Of a DNA stretch of 60,653 nucleotides, positions 52,284 to 60,653 are shown one piece after another. The translations under genes and the position numbers were made by a program. The DNA comes from JBMNKL01 sp050261495. GTDB lineage: Bacteria > Bacillota > Clostridia > Acetivibrionales > DTU013. The notes under the pieces are model-generated. The model was not told where the DNA came from, made no database searches, and saw only the letters and a list, made by a program, of their open reading frames with translations. How positions within the stretch are numbered: the first letter of the stretch is position 1; each line of letters opens with the position of its first letter. The stretch lies in assembly GCA_050261495.1 (NCBI GenBank), contig JBLNDI010000064.1, positions 1 through 60,653 of the forward strand, in the 5' to 3' direction.

Positions 52284-54002
52284 ATGAAGATTAGAAAATT
52301 TCCACTTCTAATGGCTGCAGTAATGATGCTGACGCTGTTAATGGCATGCGCATCGGACAAATCGCCAAACGCGGACACAGCTTCAACTGCTGATGTTTCC
52401 GAGGATATTGCAACATCCGATCCGGATGCGGATAAACCTGCTGCTGACAAGCTATATCTTTGTTCGCCGGAAAAAGTAACACTCTCAACGTTTATTGCCC
52501 AGCAGCCAAGCGGCTACACGGATCTCCTGACAAACACGTTTACAACATGGCTGGAAGAGCAGACGAACGTTCATCTCGATATGACCATTGTACCGGCAGA
52601 CGGTGCGAAGGATAAACTGATTCTTATGTTTGCCGGGGGCGATTATCCGGAGATCATCACCGGCGGCTTTTTCAGCAATGCGGACCTAATGAATTACGGA
52701 GGCAAAGAAAAAATATTGATACCGCTGAACGATCTAATCGATAAGCATGCGACAGCTCTAAAGGAAAGGTGGGCTGAAATGCCTCAGCTGAAGAACGATA
52801 TGACAGCGCCGGACGGGAATATCTATGGAATTCCCAGTCTTGACTCGGCAGGCATCGGCCACCCCCAGTGTTCATACAAGATGTGGATGAACATGGAATG
52901 GTTGAAAAATCTGAATCTTGATGTTCCAACGACAACCGCGGACTTTAAGAAAGTTTTGATGGCCTTCAAGAATGATGACCCGAACGGCAATGGCAAGGCT
53001 GATGAAATTCCGCTGACAGGCGCCATTAACACTTGGAATGCCGACCCGTACAAGTTTATATTAAATGCGTTTGATTACTTTGATTTTGATACTCTTCTGA
53101 AGCTTAAGGATGGCAAAATATCCTTTACGGCTAATACGGATGGGTTCAGAGAGGGCTTAAGGTACATGGCGGATCTTTATGCCAATGGTCTGATTGATCC
53201 TGCCGCATTTACACAGAATGAGCAACAGATGTCTGCGATCGGAAATAATGAAGACGTCGCCATAGTCGGGGCATGTGGCGCCGGGCATCTCGGTATGCTG
53301 GTCGGTGTCAATTTTGTAGAGCGCATGAAAGAATACGACAACATCCTGCCCTTGCAGGGTCCTAACGGATACCGCGGCATTCCCTATAATGTCACTCCTC
53401 GTGTATCCGGCGCCGCTTTTGCTATCACCGACAAGTGTCCGGCTGAAAAGCAGGAGGTCGCTATCAAATGGGCTGATCTTTTCTGCAGAGAGGAAATAGT
53501 TATACGGGCGCAGATAGGAATACAGGGTAAAAACTGGGATGTCGCTGATCCCGGTACAATTGGCATAGACGGGAAGACAACCGCCAGTTATAAATATCTT
53601 ACATTCTCTTCAAGCGGCGAGGTAGCCACCCAGAACGACATATGGGGCTGGACAATGAGGCTGATCGAGCCTGATTGGAAGAATAAATTCCAATTCGTAG
53701 GCGATATCTATGATCCTACCAACTATGAAGCAAGGCTTTTGAGGGCTACGGTCAAGCTGCAGCCTTATGCTGCAGATGTCGAACAAATCCCTCCTTTCTT
53801 TCTCAGCACTGACGATTCTGCCAGGATCGCGCAGATATTTGCTCCGTTGCAGGACTATGTAAAGACTTCCATTGTCGAGTTTATAACCGGCAAGAAGAAT
53901 GTCGACAGGGATTGGGATGCATACATTGCCGGCTTGTCAAAGCTTAAGTACGAAGAGTATGTCAGATTGAACCAGGCAGCATACGACAATCTTACTAAGT
54001 AA
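52284..54002 (+). CDS. Sugar-binding lipoprotein (LplA-like)
   Basis: A 572-residue lipoprotein with lipobox LLMAC (Cys22), an acidic linker and a large LplA-type solute-binding fold, as in other LplABC sets. Motifs include TWLEEQTNVHLDMTIVPAD, FAGGDYPEII and PNGNGKADEIPLTG, a calcium-binding-like loop common in this family. AGGAGG precedes ATG 52284. It is third in its operon, followed by a hairpin and then a second fucosidase, suggesting oligosaccharide uptake followed by defucosylation. Confidence 0.93.
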   Translation: MKIRKFPLLMAAVMMLTLLMACASDKSPNADTASTADVSEDIATSDPDADKPAADKLYLCSPEKVTLSTFIAQQPSGYTDLLTNTFTTWLEEQTNVHLDMTIVPADGAKDKLILMFAGGDYPEIITGGFFSNADLMNYGGKEKILIPLNDLIDKHATALKERWAEMPQLKNDMTAPDGNIYGIPSLDSAGIGHPQCSYKMWMNMEWLKNLNLDVPTTTADFKKVLMAFKNDDPNGNGKADEIPLTGAINTWNADPYKFILNAFDYFDFDTLLKLKDGKISFTANTDGFREGLRYMADLYANGLIDPAAFTQNEQQMSAIGNNEDVAIVGACGAGHLGMLVGVNFVERMKEYDNILPLQGPNGYRGIPYNVTPRVSGAAFAITDKCPAEKQEVAIKWADLFCREEIVIRAQIGIQGKNWDVADPGTIGIDGKTTASYKYLTFSSSGEVATQNDIWGWTMRLIEPDWKNKFQFVGDIYDPTNYEARLLRATVKLQPYAADVEQIPPFFLSTDDSARIAQIFAPLQDYVKTSIVEFITGKKNVDRDWDAYIAGLSKLKYEEYVRLNQAAYDNLTK

Positions 54003-54027
54003 TTCTCCGGGCAGGACACCGAGGAAC

Positions 54028-54065
54028 GGGCTGTTAAAAAACCGGGAAGGTTTTTTCAACAGCCC
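54028..54065 (+). terminator. Strong hairpin after the LplA-like gene
   Basis: GGGCTGTTAAAAAACC pairs with GGTTTTTTCAACAGCCC with a four- to five-base loop, 25 bases after the stop. No separate T-run follows, and the fucosidase gene starts 42 bases later, so it is either an attenuator with readthrough or an mRNA stabiliser. Confidence 0.75.
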
Positions 54066-54107
54066 TCCCGTATTATATTGCTATTTATATAAAAAAGGGG
54101 GTTGAGC

Positions 54108-55823
54108 ATGGACGACAATAAAAAATTAAAATGGTGGAGGGACAGCCGGTTCGGCATGTTCATACACTGGGGCATCTATAGCCTGATGGGCAAAGGCGAA
54201 TGGGTAATGTATACCGACCGTATTCCGGTCAGGGAATACGAAAAACTGGCCGGGCGGTTTAACCCCGTGAAGTTTGACGCAGAGGAATGGGTTTTATTGG
54301 CCAAAAACGCCGGAATGAAATATATTGTCTTCACTGCGAAGCATCACGACGGTTTTTCCATGTTCAAAACGGAAGTGGACCGTTATAACATCGTGGATGG
54401 CACGCCGTACGGGAAGGACGTCATAGCCGACCTTGCGAAGGCCTGTGAGAAGCATGGCATACGTTTGTGCTTCTACTACTCGCATGTTCGTGAGTGGAGG
54501 CATCCTCACGCCCAAAGCCTTGAGATGCATTCTCCTTTTCGTTACGGCAATTATGGGAATTTCTGGGATTATCCCGATGAAGCAAAAAAGAACCTGCAAA
54601 TTTACATAGATGAGTTTGACAAACCCCAGATCAGGGAGTTGCTAACCAGGTACGGCTCCATCGGTATCATATGGTTTGACACGCCTTCCCTGATCCGGCC
54701 CGATCAGGCACAGGAGCTTATTGATATTGTCAGGGAGTTGCAGCCTGGCTGCCTGGTAAACAGCAGGGTAGGGGATTTTGTCGAAGCTGACTATTACAGT
54801 CTTGGTGATTGTGAGATACCCGATTACAATACGGGCGTTGACTTTGAAACACCAATGACTATTTGTGACGGCTGGGGCTATAACAGCATGCCGAATAACA
54901 AATATCGAGAATTAAAGGAGTTGATCCGCCAGTTGGTCGACATTGTCAGCCTGGGGGGCAACTACCTGTTGAACGTGGGGCCTGACCCGGAGGGCGTTAT
55001 CCCTCCCGAGGCGCAAGAGAGACTTAACGGTATTGGCGAATGGATGAAAACCAATGGTGAAGCTATTTACCAAACAAAAGCCTCGCCTTTTCCGGTAAAG
55101 TTCTCATGGGGCAGGATCACGGCCAGGGAAAACATCCTGTATCTGCATGTTTATGAATGGAACAGCCAGATTGTTTTGACCGGCATCAAAAGTAAAGCAT
55201 CTTCGATTCAACTGCTTGCCGATCCCATCAGAAAAATCCAATGGAAACAAGAACCGTGCGAAGCCCTTGGATATGACAGGCTGACCATTTACCTTTCCGG
55301 CGACGCACCGGATCCTAATGTAAGTGTTTTAAAGGTTTGCTTTGCTGAAAACTTGCGGGTCGAAAGCAGAATAATCGAGGATGATTCAGGTTGTATTGGG
55401 CTTTCGGCCTGCCTTGCATCCATTCACACGACTGATGGAAAACCGCGGGCTTCTGTCACCGCCACCGGAGTTGTTAAGAACTGGATGTCGACTGCGGACT
55501 GGTTCCGTTGGGAATTTCTCTGTGAGCATCCTGGGGAATTCGATGTTTTTGTCACGATAAGTACCGGCTTCCATGGCATATGGGACTTTGGGCATCGGGT
55601 TGCGGTCCGATTTGGAGGACAAGAGAACCGAATCGTCATCACAGACGATGGAAAGCCGACCGCCGGATACCAGAAACGTGTATTTCATGCCGGCAGGATT
55701 CGAATCGATTCAGCAGGACGGCATGATATAGAACTTCGCGCGCTTAGCATTTCGTGTGCCAACAGGCAGGGGATCCAGCTTTCGTCGGTGAAGCTTCAAC
55801 CGGTAAATCATAAAAGCTTGTGA
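54108..55823 (+). CDS. GH29 alpha-L-fucosidase, second copy
   Basis: A 571-residue enzyme without signal peptide. The barrel (about 5-330) has RFGMFIHWGIYSLMGKGEW, FTAKHHDGFSMF, and the nucleophile Asp191 in IIWFDTPS. A beta-rich domain closes the barrel (about 340-430). A last domain (about 435-570, RWEFLCEHPGEFDVFVTIS onward) resembles carbohydrate-binding beta-sandwiches attached to some fucosidases. The HWGxYS start is the common GH29-A pattern, unlike the other copy, so the two probably differ in linkage preference. ATG 54108 follows GGGGG. It is the last gene of the LplABC operon. Confidence 0.93.
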   Translation: MDDNKKLKWWRDSRFGMFIHWGIYSLMGKGEWVMYTDRIPVREYEKLAGRFNPVKFDAEEWVLLAKNAGMKYIVFTAKHHDGFSMFKTEVDRYNIVDGTPYGKDVIADLAKACEKHGIRLCFYYSHVREWRHPHAQSLEMHSPFRYGNYGNFWDYPDEAKKNLQIYIDEFDKPQIRELLTRYGSIGIIWFDTPSLIRPDQAQELIDIVRELQPGCLVNSRVGDFVEADYYSLGDCEIPDYNTGVDFETPMTICDGWGYNSMPNNKYRELKELIRQLVDIVSLGGNYLLNVGPDPEGVIPPEAQERLNGIGEWMKTNGEAIYQTKASPFPVKFSWGRITARENILYLHVYEWNSQIVLTGIKSKASSIQLLADPIRKIQWKQEPCEALGYDRLTIYLSGDAPDPNVSVLKVCFAENLRVESRIIEDDSGCIGLSACLASIHTTDGKPRASVTATGVVKNWMSTADWFRWEFLCEHPGEFDVFVTISTGFHGIWDFGHRVAVRFGGQENRIVITDDGKPTAGYQKRVFHAGRIRIDSAGRHDIELRALSISCANRQGIQLSSVKLQPVNHKSL

Positions 55824-55865
55824 AGAGCATGAACGGCAAGTACTGCCGGACTTTTACAAAAACAA

Positions 55866-55909
55866 GTGTCAAGGTAAAATGCAATTCCGCACCTTGACAC
55901 TTCTTTTTA
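55866..55909 (+). terminator. Terminator of the second fucosidase operon
   Basis: GTGTCAAGGT at 55866-55875 and ACCTTGACAC at 55891-55900 form a ten-base perfect stem with a 15-base loop, followed by TTCTTTTTA. Its right arm contains TTGACA, the -35 of the next promoter. Confidence 0.85.
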
Positions 55910-55922
55910 TATAATATATTAT
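55894..55922 (+). promoter_or_regulatory. Promoter of the valS T-box transcript
   Basis: TTGACA (55894-55899), 17 bases, TATTAT (55917-55922). The -35 lies inside the right arm of the upstream terminator, so the two elements share sequence. Transcription would start about 75 bases before the T-box fold. Confidence 0.75.
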
Positions 55923-56002
55923 CATATGTAAGTTTGCGGCAAGGTTTTTTTAGCCGATGCGCCATAACAAGGCTTCACAAAAAGGCTTTATAATAAAAAA
56001 GC

Positions 56003-56259
56003 AATGATCGGGAGGAGTAGACGGATATCTGCCCAAAAGAGAGGAAGGCCCAGGGGCTGAGAGGCTTTCCGGGGACAAGGCCGTTGAAGGTCGCCCGGGA
56101 GTTCTGCATAAAAGCATTGATGATCCGGTGTGCGGAATCAATGCCCGAAATGCAGCGGCAAGATCCGTTATATCTTAAGAGCGGCCCGTAACAGGGAATT
56201 TTGGTGGTACCGCGGAGAAAATGCCCTTCGTCCAAAAAAGGTTGGATGAAGGGTTTTTT
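56003..56259 (+). promoter_or_regulatory. T-box riboswitch leader, valine-type
   Basis: A tRNA-sensing leader. The T-box core GGTGGTACCGCGG is at 56203-56215. The terminator stem CCCTTCGTCCAA (56224-56235) pairs with TTGGATGAAGGG (56242-56253) and a T-run follows. GGAGTAGACGG near 56012 looks like the 5' side of the stem I loop-E region. A candidate specifier GTC (valine) is at 56090-56092, and stem III (GCATTGAT / ATCAATGC) lies between. Uncharged tRNA-Val should pair with the core and prevent termination, raising valS expression when valine is short. The codon position was judged by eye; the downstream valS supports it. Confidence 0.9.
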
Positions 56260-56344
56260 AGTGAATGCGGTATTTGCCATAAACTTGGATTAAAAGAAGT
56301 GTATTTGGGAAAAGGACGTTTATGCAAAAGAAAGGATGGAACAA

Positions 56345-56587
56345 GTGACAGCATTGAAAATTATTGCGGGAATCCTGGTTTTATCCGGCTTTGCCATAGT
56401 TGTCGGAGCAAGGAAGCTGGTTAAGATTTTTAACCTAGACAAAAAGATTACTATCAGCAATGAAAGTGAAATGGATGAGGAAGAGGCGGGCGATTACAGG
56501 CTTGTAAAAGCTACTTTCAATGTCAAGCTGTACGGGATGCTGATCGCCTTGCCCGGACTTATACTGACGTTAATCGCTTTTAAATGA
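56345..56587 (+). CDS. Small two-helix membrane protein of unknown function
   Basis: An 80-residue protein. A hydrophobic segment (about 5-22, LKIIAGILVLSGFAIVVGA), a charged middle with an acidic run (about 37-50, SEMDEEEAGDYR) and a second hydrophobic segment at the end (about 60-79, LYGMLIALPGLILTLIAF) suggest a membrane hairpin. GTG 56345 follows AAAGGA at normal spacing; ATG 56336 is three codons upstream but sits against the ribosome site. It is located between the T-box terminator and valS, so it should be under tRNA-Val control. I do not recognise the family. Confidence 0.75.
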   Translation: MTALKIIAGILVLSGFAIVVGARKLVKIFNLDKKITISNESEMDEEEAGDYRLVKATFNVKLYGMLIALPGLILTLIAFK

Positions 56588-56613
56588 GAAGAAGGTTAAT
56601 GGGAGGAATAGCA

Positions 56614-59271
56614 ATGGGAGAAGAAAGAATCCTGGAGAAAATTTATGATCCGGCGAAGACGGAGGATAAATTATACCGTGAATGGATGGATAAAGGCTAT
56701 TTTCATGCCGTGCCGGATAAAAACAAGACGCCCTACACGATAGTCATACCGCCGCCGAACATTACAGGGCAGCTTCACATGGGGCATGCCCTTGACAATA
56801 CGCTGCAGGATATCCTGATACGATGGAGAAGGATGCAGGGTTTCTGCGCGCTCTGGCTGCCCGGAACCGACCACGCAAGCATAGCCACTGAGGCGAGAAT
56901 CGTAGAAACCATGGCCCAGGAAGGCTTGACCAAGGAAATGATCGGAAGGAAGAAGTTTCTTGAAAGGGCCTGGGAATGGAAAAAGGAGTACGGCGGCAGG
57001 ATTATCGAGCAGTTGAAAAAACTGGGAAGCTCGTGCGACTGGGCGCGTGAAAGGTTTACCATGGACGAAGGGCTTTCCAGGGCGGTTATCGAGGTGTTTG
57101 TCAAACTTTACAGGAAAGGCCTTATCTACAGGGGAGACCGTATCATCAACTGGTGCCCCAAGTGCCGCACGTCGATTTCGGACGCCGAGGTTGAATACGA
57201 TGAGTACGAAGGGAAATTCTGGCATGTGAAGTATCCGCTGAAAGACGGCAATGGATTTATAACAGTCGCCACTACAAGGCCCGAAACAATGCTCGGCGAC
57301 ACGGCCGTAGCGGTAAATCCGGATGATGAAAGGTATGCCGGCCTGGTGGGCAAAACCGCCGTTTTGCCGCTGGTAGGCAGGGAAATACCGATTATCGCCG
57401 ACTCGTATGTCGACATGGAATTCGGCACCGGCGCCGTTAAAATCACGCCTGCCCATGATCCGAACGACTTTGAAGTTGGGCTGAGGCACAACCTGGAGCA
57501 AGTAAAGGTCATTGACGAAGACGCAAAAATGACCGAAGCCGCCGGCGCATACGCCGGAATGGACAGGTATGAAGCCAGGAAAAGGATAGTTGAAGACCTG
57601 GAGTCACTCGGCCTGATTGCAAAAGTCGAGGACCACAGGCATAACGTAGGTTCTTGTTACAGGTGCAGCACCGTTATCGAACCGCTCGTATCAAGGCAGT
57701 GGTTTGTTAAAATGAAGCCGCTTGCAGAGCCTGCCATAAAGGCTGTTAAAGACGGCGCTATCAAGTTTGTCCCGGACAGGTTTTCAAAAATCTATTTCAA
57801 CTGGATGGAAAACATACAGGATTGGTGCATATCGAGGCAATTGTGGTGGGGACACCGGATACCGGCTTATTATTGCGGCGAATGCGGGGAAATGATGGTT
57901 GAGACCGAACACCCCGGTTCCTGTACTAAATGCGGCAGCAAAGCCATAGAGCAGGATCCCGATACGCTCGACACCTGGTTCAGTTCCGCACTCTGGCCGT
58001 TCTCCACGCTCGGCTGGCCGGAAGAAACCGAAGACCTTAAGTATTTTTACCCGACAAGCGTGCTTGTTACCGGGTATGATATCATATTCTTCTGGGTGGC
58101 CAGGATGATCTTTTCAGGTCTTGAGCATATGGGGAAAGAACCTTTCAAGTATGTTTTCATACATGGAATCGTAAGGGACGCGCTGGGCAGGAAAATGAGC
58201 AAATCGCTCGGCAACGGGATTGACCCGCTGGAGGTTATTTCGCAGTATGGCGCCGACGCCCTGCGTTTTGCGCTTGTTACGGGCAATTCCCCCGGCAATG
58301 ACCTCAGGTTCTCCAACGAAAAGGTCGAAGCCGCCAGGAACTTCGCCAACAAGATTTGGAACGCCACAAGGTTTGCGCTTATGAATTTTGATGAAAACGT
58401 GGATTTCAGCGGTGTCGACGCATCAAAGTTTACAACCGCTGACAAGTGGATATTAAGCAGGGTTAACACGTTGACCGCCGAAGTGACCGACAACCTTGAG
58501 AATTTTGAACTGGGCATAGCGCTCCAGAAAATCTATGAATTCATATGGGAAGAATTTTGCGACTGGTATATCGAGTTTGTCAAGCCGAGGCTTTTCGACA
58601 GGGAGGACGATACTAGGCTTGAGGCGCAGTGGGTGCTTAACCGCGTACTGGGGACAGCCATGAAGCTGCTTCACCCGTATATGCCCTTCGTCACCGAGGA
58701 GATTTACAGGCGCCTTATTCACGACGACGAAAGCATAATGATATCAAGGTGGCCCGAATATGACGAGAAGATGCGTTTCCCGGAGGCGGAAAGGGAAATG
58801 GATATGGTAATGAACGCAATAAAGGCCGTAAGAAATATCAGGGTGGAAATGAGCGTGCCGCCGTCAAAGAAGAGCAAGCTGATTTTTGTGGCCGGGCCTG
58901 ATGAAAGCACAATCCTGCGCAATGCCGAAAAGCTTTTCATACGCCTTGCAGGTGCGTCGGAAATCGCCGTTCAGCCTGACAAGGCGGGAATACCGGACAA
59001 TGCGGTTGCCGCCGTGATTGCCGGCGCGGAAATATACATCCCGCTTGAAGACCTGATAGACATAAAGAAGGAAATAGAAAGGCTGGAGAAAGAAAAGGAA
59101 TACCTGGAAAAGGAACTTGAAAGGGTCGACAGCAAGCTGGCCAACGAAGGCTTTGTTTCGAAGGCGCCTCTTAAGCTTGTTGAAGAGGAGAAGGCAAAGA
59201 AAGTGAAATACGCCGGAATGTACGAGAAAGTGACGGAACGCCTTAATAGCTTGAAGAATGCGATGCGATGA
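56614..59271 (+). CDS. valS: Valyl-tRNA synthetase
   Basis: An 885-residue class I synthetase charging tRNA-Val. HMGH is at 55-58 and KMSKS at 527-531. The editing domain has TTRPETMLGDTAVAVNP and GTGAVKITPAHDPNDFEVG, which hydrolyses mischarged threonine. The anticodon-binding domain and a C-terminal coiled coil (KKEIERLEKEKEYLEKELERV region) complete the protein. ATG 56614 follows GGGAGGAATAGCA. Expression is set by the T-box leader upstream of the small membrane gene. Confidence 0.97.
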   Translation: MGEERILEKIYDPAKTEDKLYREWMDKGYFHAVPDKNKTPYTIVIPPPNITGQLHMGHALDNTLQDILIRWRRMQGFCALWLPGTDHASIATEARIVETMAQEGLTKEMIGRKKFLERAWEWKKEYGGRIIEQLKKLGSSCDWARERFTMDEGLSRAVIEVFVKLYRKGLIYRGDRIINWCPKCRTSISDAEVEYDEYEGKFWHVKYPLKDGNGFITVATTRPETMLGDTAVAVNPDDERYAGLVGKTAVLPLVGREIPIIADSYVDMEFGTGAVKITPAHDPNDFEVGLRHNLEQVKVIDEDAKMTEAAGAYAGMDRYEARKRIVEDLESLGLIAKVEDHRHNVGSCYRCSTVIEPLVSRQWFVKMKPLAEPAIKAVKDGAIKFVPDRFSKIYFNWMENIQDWCISRQLWWGHRIPAYYCGECGEMMVETEHPGSCTKCGSKAIEQDPDTLDTWFSSALWPFSTLGWPEETEDLKYFYPTSVLVTGYDIIFFWVARMIFSGLEHMGKEPFKYVFIHGIVRDALGRKMSKSLGNGIDPLEVISQYGADALRFALVTGNSPGNDLRFSNEKVEAARNFANKIWNATRFALMNFDENVDFSGVDASKFTTADKWILSRVNTLTAEVTDNLENFELGIALQKIYEFIWEEFCDWYIEFVKPRLFDREDDTRLEAQWVLNRVLGTAMKLLHPYMPFVTEEIYRRLIHDDESIMISRWPEYDEKMRFPEAEREMDMVMNAIKAVRNIRVEMSVPPSKKSKLIFVAGPDESTILRNAEKLFIRLAGASEIAVQPDKAGIPDNAVAAVIAGAEIYIPLEDLIDIKKEIERLEKEKEYLEKELERVDSKLANEGFVSKAPLKLVEEEKAKKVKYAGMYEKVTERLNSLKNAMR

Positions 59272-59453
59272 AGGACCGGTAGATTTTGCCCGTATTGGCG
59301 GACCGGTACCGGCATGCTATGGATATTTGATTTGCGACATGGTACAATAAAGTCAATAATATAGTAAAGCACAAGCCTGCTTAGGATCATGGCAAGCCCG
59401 GCCGGTGCAGGGCCGGCTGGGCATGGCTTTAGCGCGCAGGGAAGAGTGAAAGC

Positions 59454-60653
59454 ATGAATTATGGTTTTGTAAGGGTGGCTGCCGCTGTGCCGGAACTGAA
59501 AATAGCCGGATGCAGCTACAATGTGCAAAAAATATCTGATTTGATTAAAAGAGCCGAGAACACCGGCGTCCAGGTGGTTGTATTTCCTGAGCTGTCGATC
59601 ACGGCTTATACATGCGGCGACCTTTTTCACCAGGAGCTGCTGCTGCGGGAAGCAGAAGCAAGCCTGGGCAAGCTGGCGGAAAGCATGCGGGATTTGAAGA
59701 TACTTGCGATTGTGGGATTGCCTCTTACTGTGGACAACCAGCTTTTCAACTGTGCGGCGGTGCTGCAAAAAGGAGAAATCCTGGGCATTGTGCCTAAAAC
59801 ATATATCCCCGGCTACAAGGAATTTTACGAGGAACGTTGGTTTGCCCCGGGAACAAATGCCGTAAGCTCATACGTAAGGCTGTTCGGGAAAGACATTCCT
59901 TTTGGAAACGATTTGCTTTTTGAGTCAGCGGAACATGGACAAGTCTGCTTCGGCATAGAAATTTGCGAAGACCTGTGGGCGCCGGTTTCACCGAGCTCAT
60001 ACCAAGCCTTGGCAGGAGCGGTCATACTCTTCAACCTGTCGGCAAGCAACGAAATAATAGGCAAATCCGGGTACAGGCGCGATTTGGTCAGGATGCAGTC
60101 GGGCAAATGTATTGCGGGCTATGTATACGCGTCATCGGGCGTGGATGAGTCGACAACCGATACCGTATACGGCGGGCACGCCATGATTGCCGAAAACGGG
60201 ACAATCCTCGCGGAATCGGAGAGGTTTGTCCGCGAAAGCCACATGGTTATAAGCGAAATCGATATACAGAACCTTAAGATTGAAAGGATAAAGACCACTA
60301 TTTTCGCGGAGACGCCGAGTACCCAGAGCTTCAGAAAAATCGCGTTCAGCCTTGAGTTGCCTGAATTTGACGAAAAAGCGGCAGACCGGGGCAAACTTGT
60401 GAGATATATTGATCCCCATCCTTTCGTGCCTTCCGGGAAATCGGCCAGGGACGCCAGGTGTAAGGAAATATTCGCCATTCAGACGGCGGGGCTTGCCAAG
60501 AGGATGATACATACCGGCATGAAGCACGCGGTGATTGGCATATCAGGAGGACTGGACTCAACGCTGGCATTGGTCGTAACCGTGAAGACTTTTGATATGC
60601 TGGGCATTCCAAGAGGAAACATAACCGCGGTCACGATGCCGGGCTTCGGTACT
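59454..60653 (+). CDS. nadE: Glutamine-dependent NAD+ synthetase, 5' part
   Basis: The first 400 residues of NAD+ synthase; the gene continues past the window. The N-terminal nitrilase-type glutaminase has the triad Glu46 (FPELSITAY), Lys115 (PKTYIP) and Cys171 (IEICEDLW). It supplies ammonia to the C-terminal ATP-pyrophosphatase domain, whose P-loop SGGLDS is at about 364-369. Product is NAD+ from nicotinate adenine dinucleotide. ATG 59454 follows AGGGAAGAG. The 180-base gap after valS holds a GC-rich dyad (about 59395-59425) but no clear terminator. Confidence 0.95.
   Translation, partial: MNYGFVRVAAAVPELKIAGCSYNVQKISDLIKRAENTGVQVVVFPELSITAYTCGDLFHQELLLREAEASLGKLAESMRDLKILAIVGLPLTVDNQLFNCAAVLQKGEILGIVPKTYIPGYKEFYEERWFAPGTNAVSSYVRLFGKDIPFGNDLLFESAEHGQVCFGIEICEDLWAPVSPSSYQALAGAVILFNLSASNEIIGKSGYRRDLVRMQSGKCIAGYVYASSGVDESTTDTVYGGHAMIAENGTILAESERFVRESHMVISEIDIQNLKIERIKTTIFAETPSTQSFRKIAFSLELPEFDEKAADRGKLVRYIDPHPFVPSGKSARDARCKEIFAIQTAGLAKRMIHTGMKHAVIGISGGLDSTLALVVTVKTFDMLGIPRGNITAVTMPGFGT

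Noticed and set aside
56089..56091. Reading the T-box specifier as GGT (glycine) instead of GTC (valine)
   Set aside because: One-base shift in a loop judged by eye; the downstream synthetase is valyl, so GTC is preferred.
58971..59768. 265-codon minus-strand frame across the end of valS and start of nadE
   Set aside because: Both plus-strand genes have intact motifs and ribosome sites here; the antisense peptide has low-complexity Ser runs.
1..60653. tRNA, rRNA, CRISPR array, prophage or intact IS
   Set aside because: No tRNA T-arm pattern, rRNA stretch, regularly spaced repeat-spacer array, integrase or transposase was seen on either strand.

Overview
The window looks like the chromosome of an anaerobic, spore-forming clostridium (Bacillota, Clostridia) with moderate base composition. 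The evidence is a T-box leader in front of valS, strong GGAGG ribosome sites with TTG and GTG starts, a Spo0A homologue, a YtrA-type GntR/ABC operon, a TGS-type nucleoside kinase, split transketolase subunits, and lplABC/YesMN-type sugar uptake modules. I saw no rRNA, tRNA, CRISPR array, prophage or intact insertion sequence.

Layout. 0-12.7 kb is mixed housekeeping and envelope genes: the 3' end of a TrkH potassium transporter, a hairpin-rich non-coding stretch, two half-size chromate transporters, a hypoxanthine-DNA glycosylase, an SH3 protein, a SanA/YdcF-like protein, an HtrA protease, a decayed Fe-S reductase gene, a ZIP metal transporter, a FAD/Rieske oxidoreductase, an IolB-like remnant, a DUF1189 protein and a YtrA-regulated ABC exporter. 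12.9-16.8 kb is an aroA-aroC-aroK operon whose last gene is a divergent Spo0A homologue. 16.8-23.4 kb holds HU, a small Usp protein, a DUF1858 protein, a PilZ protein facing a large uncharacterised protein with a cyclic-nucleotide-binding-like head, and the nucleoside kinase. 23.8-28 kb is a xylose operon (xylB, a ROK repressor, xylA). 28.2-30.4 kb has an amidase-domain protein, a lone CheW and argJ.

30.7-35.4 kb is a sugar or sugar-acid catabolic cluster. A beta-hydroxyacid dehydrogenase, a FadR-type regulator and two transketolase halves run on one strand, divergent from an SDR dehydrogenase. FadR-family operator sequences lie between them. 35.5-55.8 kb is an apparent Gram-positive glycan-utilisation locus for fucosylated material. 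It contains a secreted GH95-related enzyme with duplicated CBMs and ricin-like repeats, two GH29 alpha-L-fucosidases without signal peptides, two complete binding-protein/permease sets, a YesMN-type two-component system and a membrane-anchored AraC regulator. No ATP-binding subunit and no fucose catabolic enzymes are present, so both must be supplied from elsewhere. 55.9-60.7 kb returns to housekeeping: a T-box leader, a small membrane protein, valS, and the 5' two thirds of a glutamine-dependent nadE that runs off the window.

The most interesting items are the Spo0A-like protein with a rewritten recognition helix in the shikimate operon, the 828-residue cNMP-like protein facing a PilZ gene, the tandem hairpin array near the left end, the fucoside locus, and the small membrane gene between the T-box and valS.
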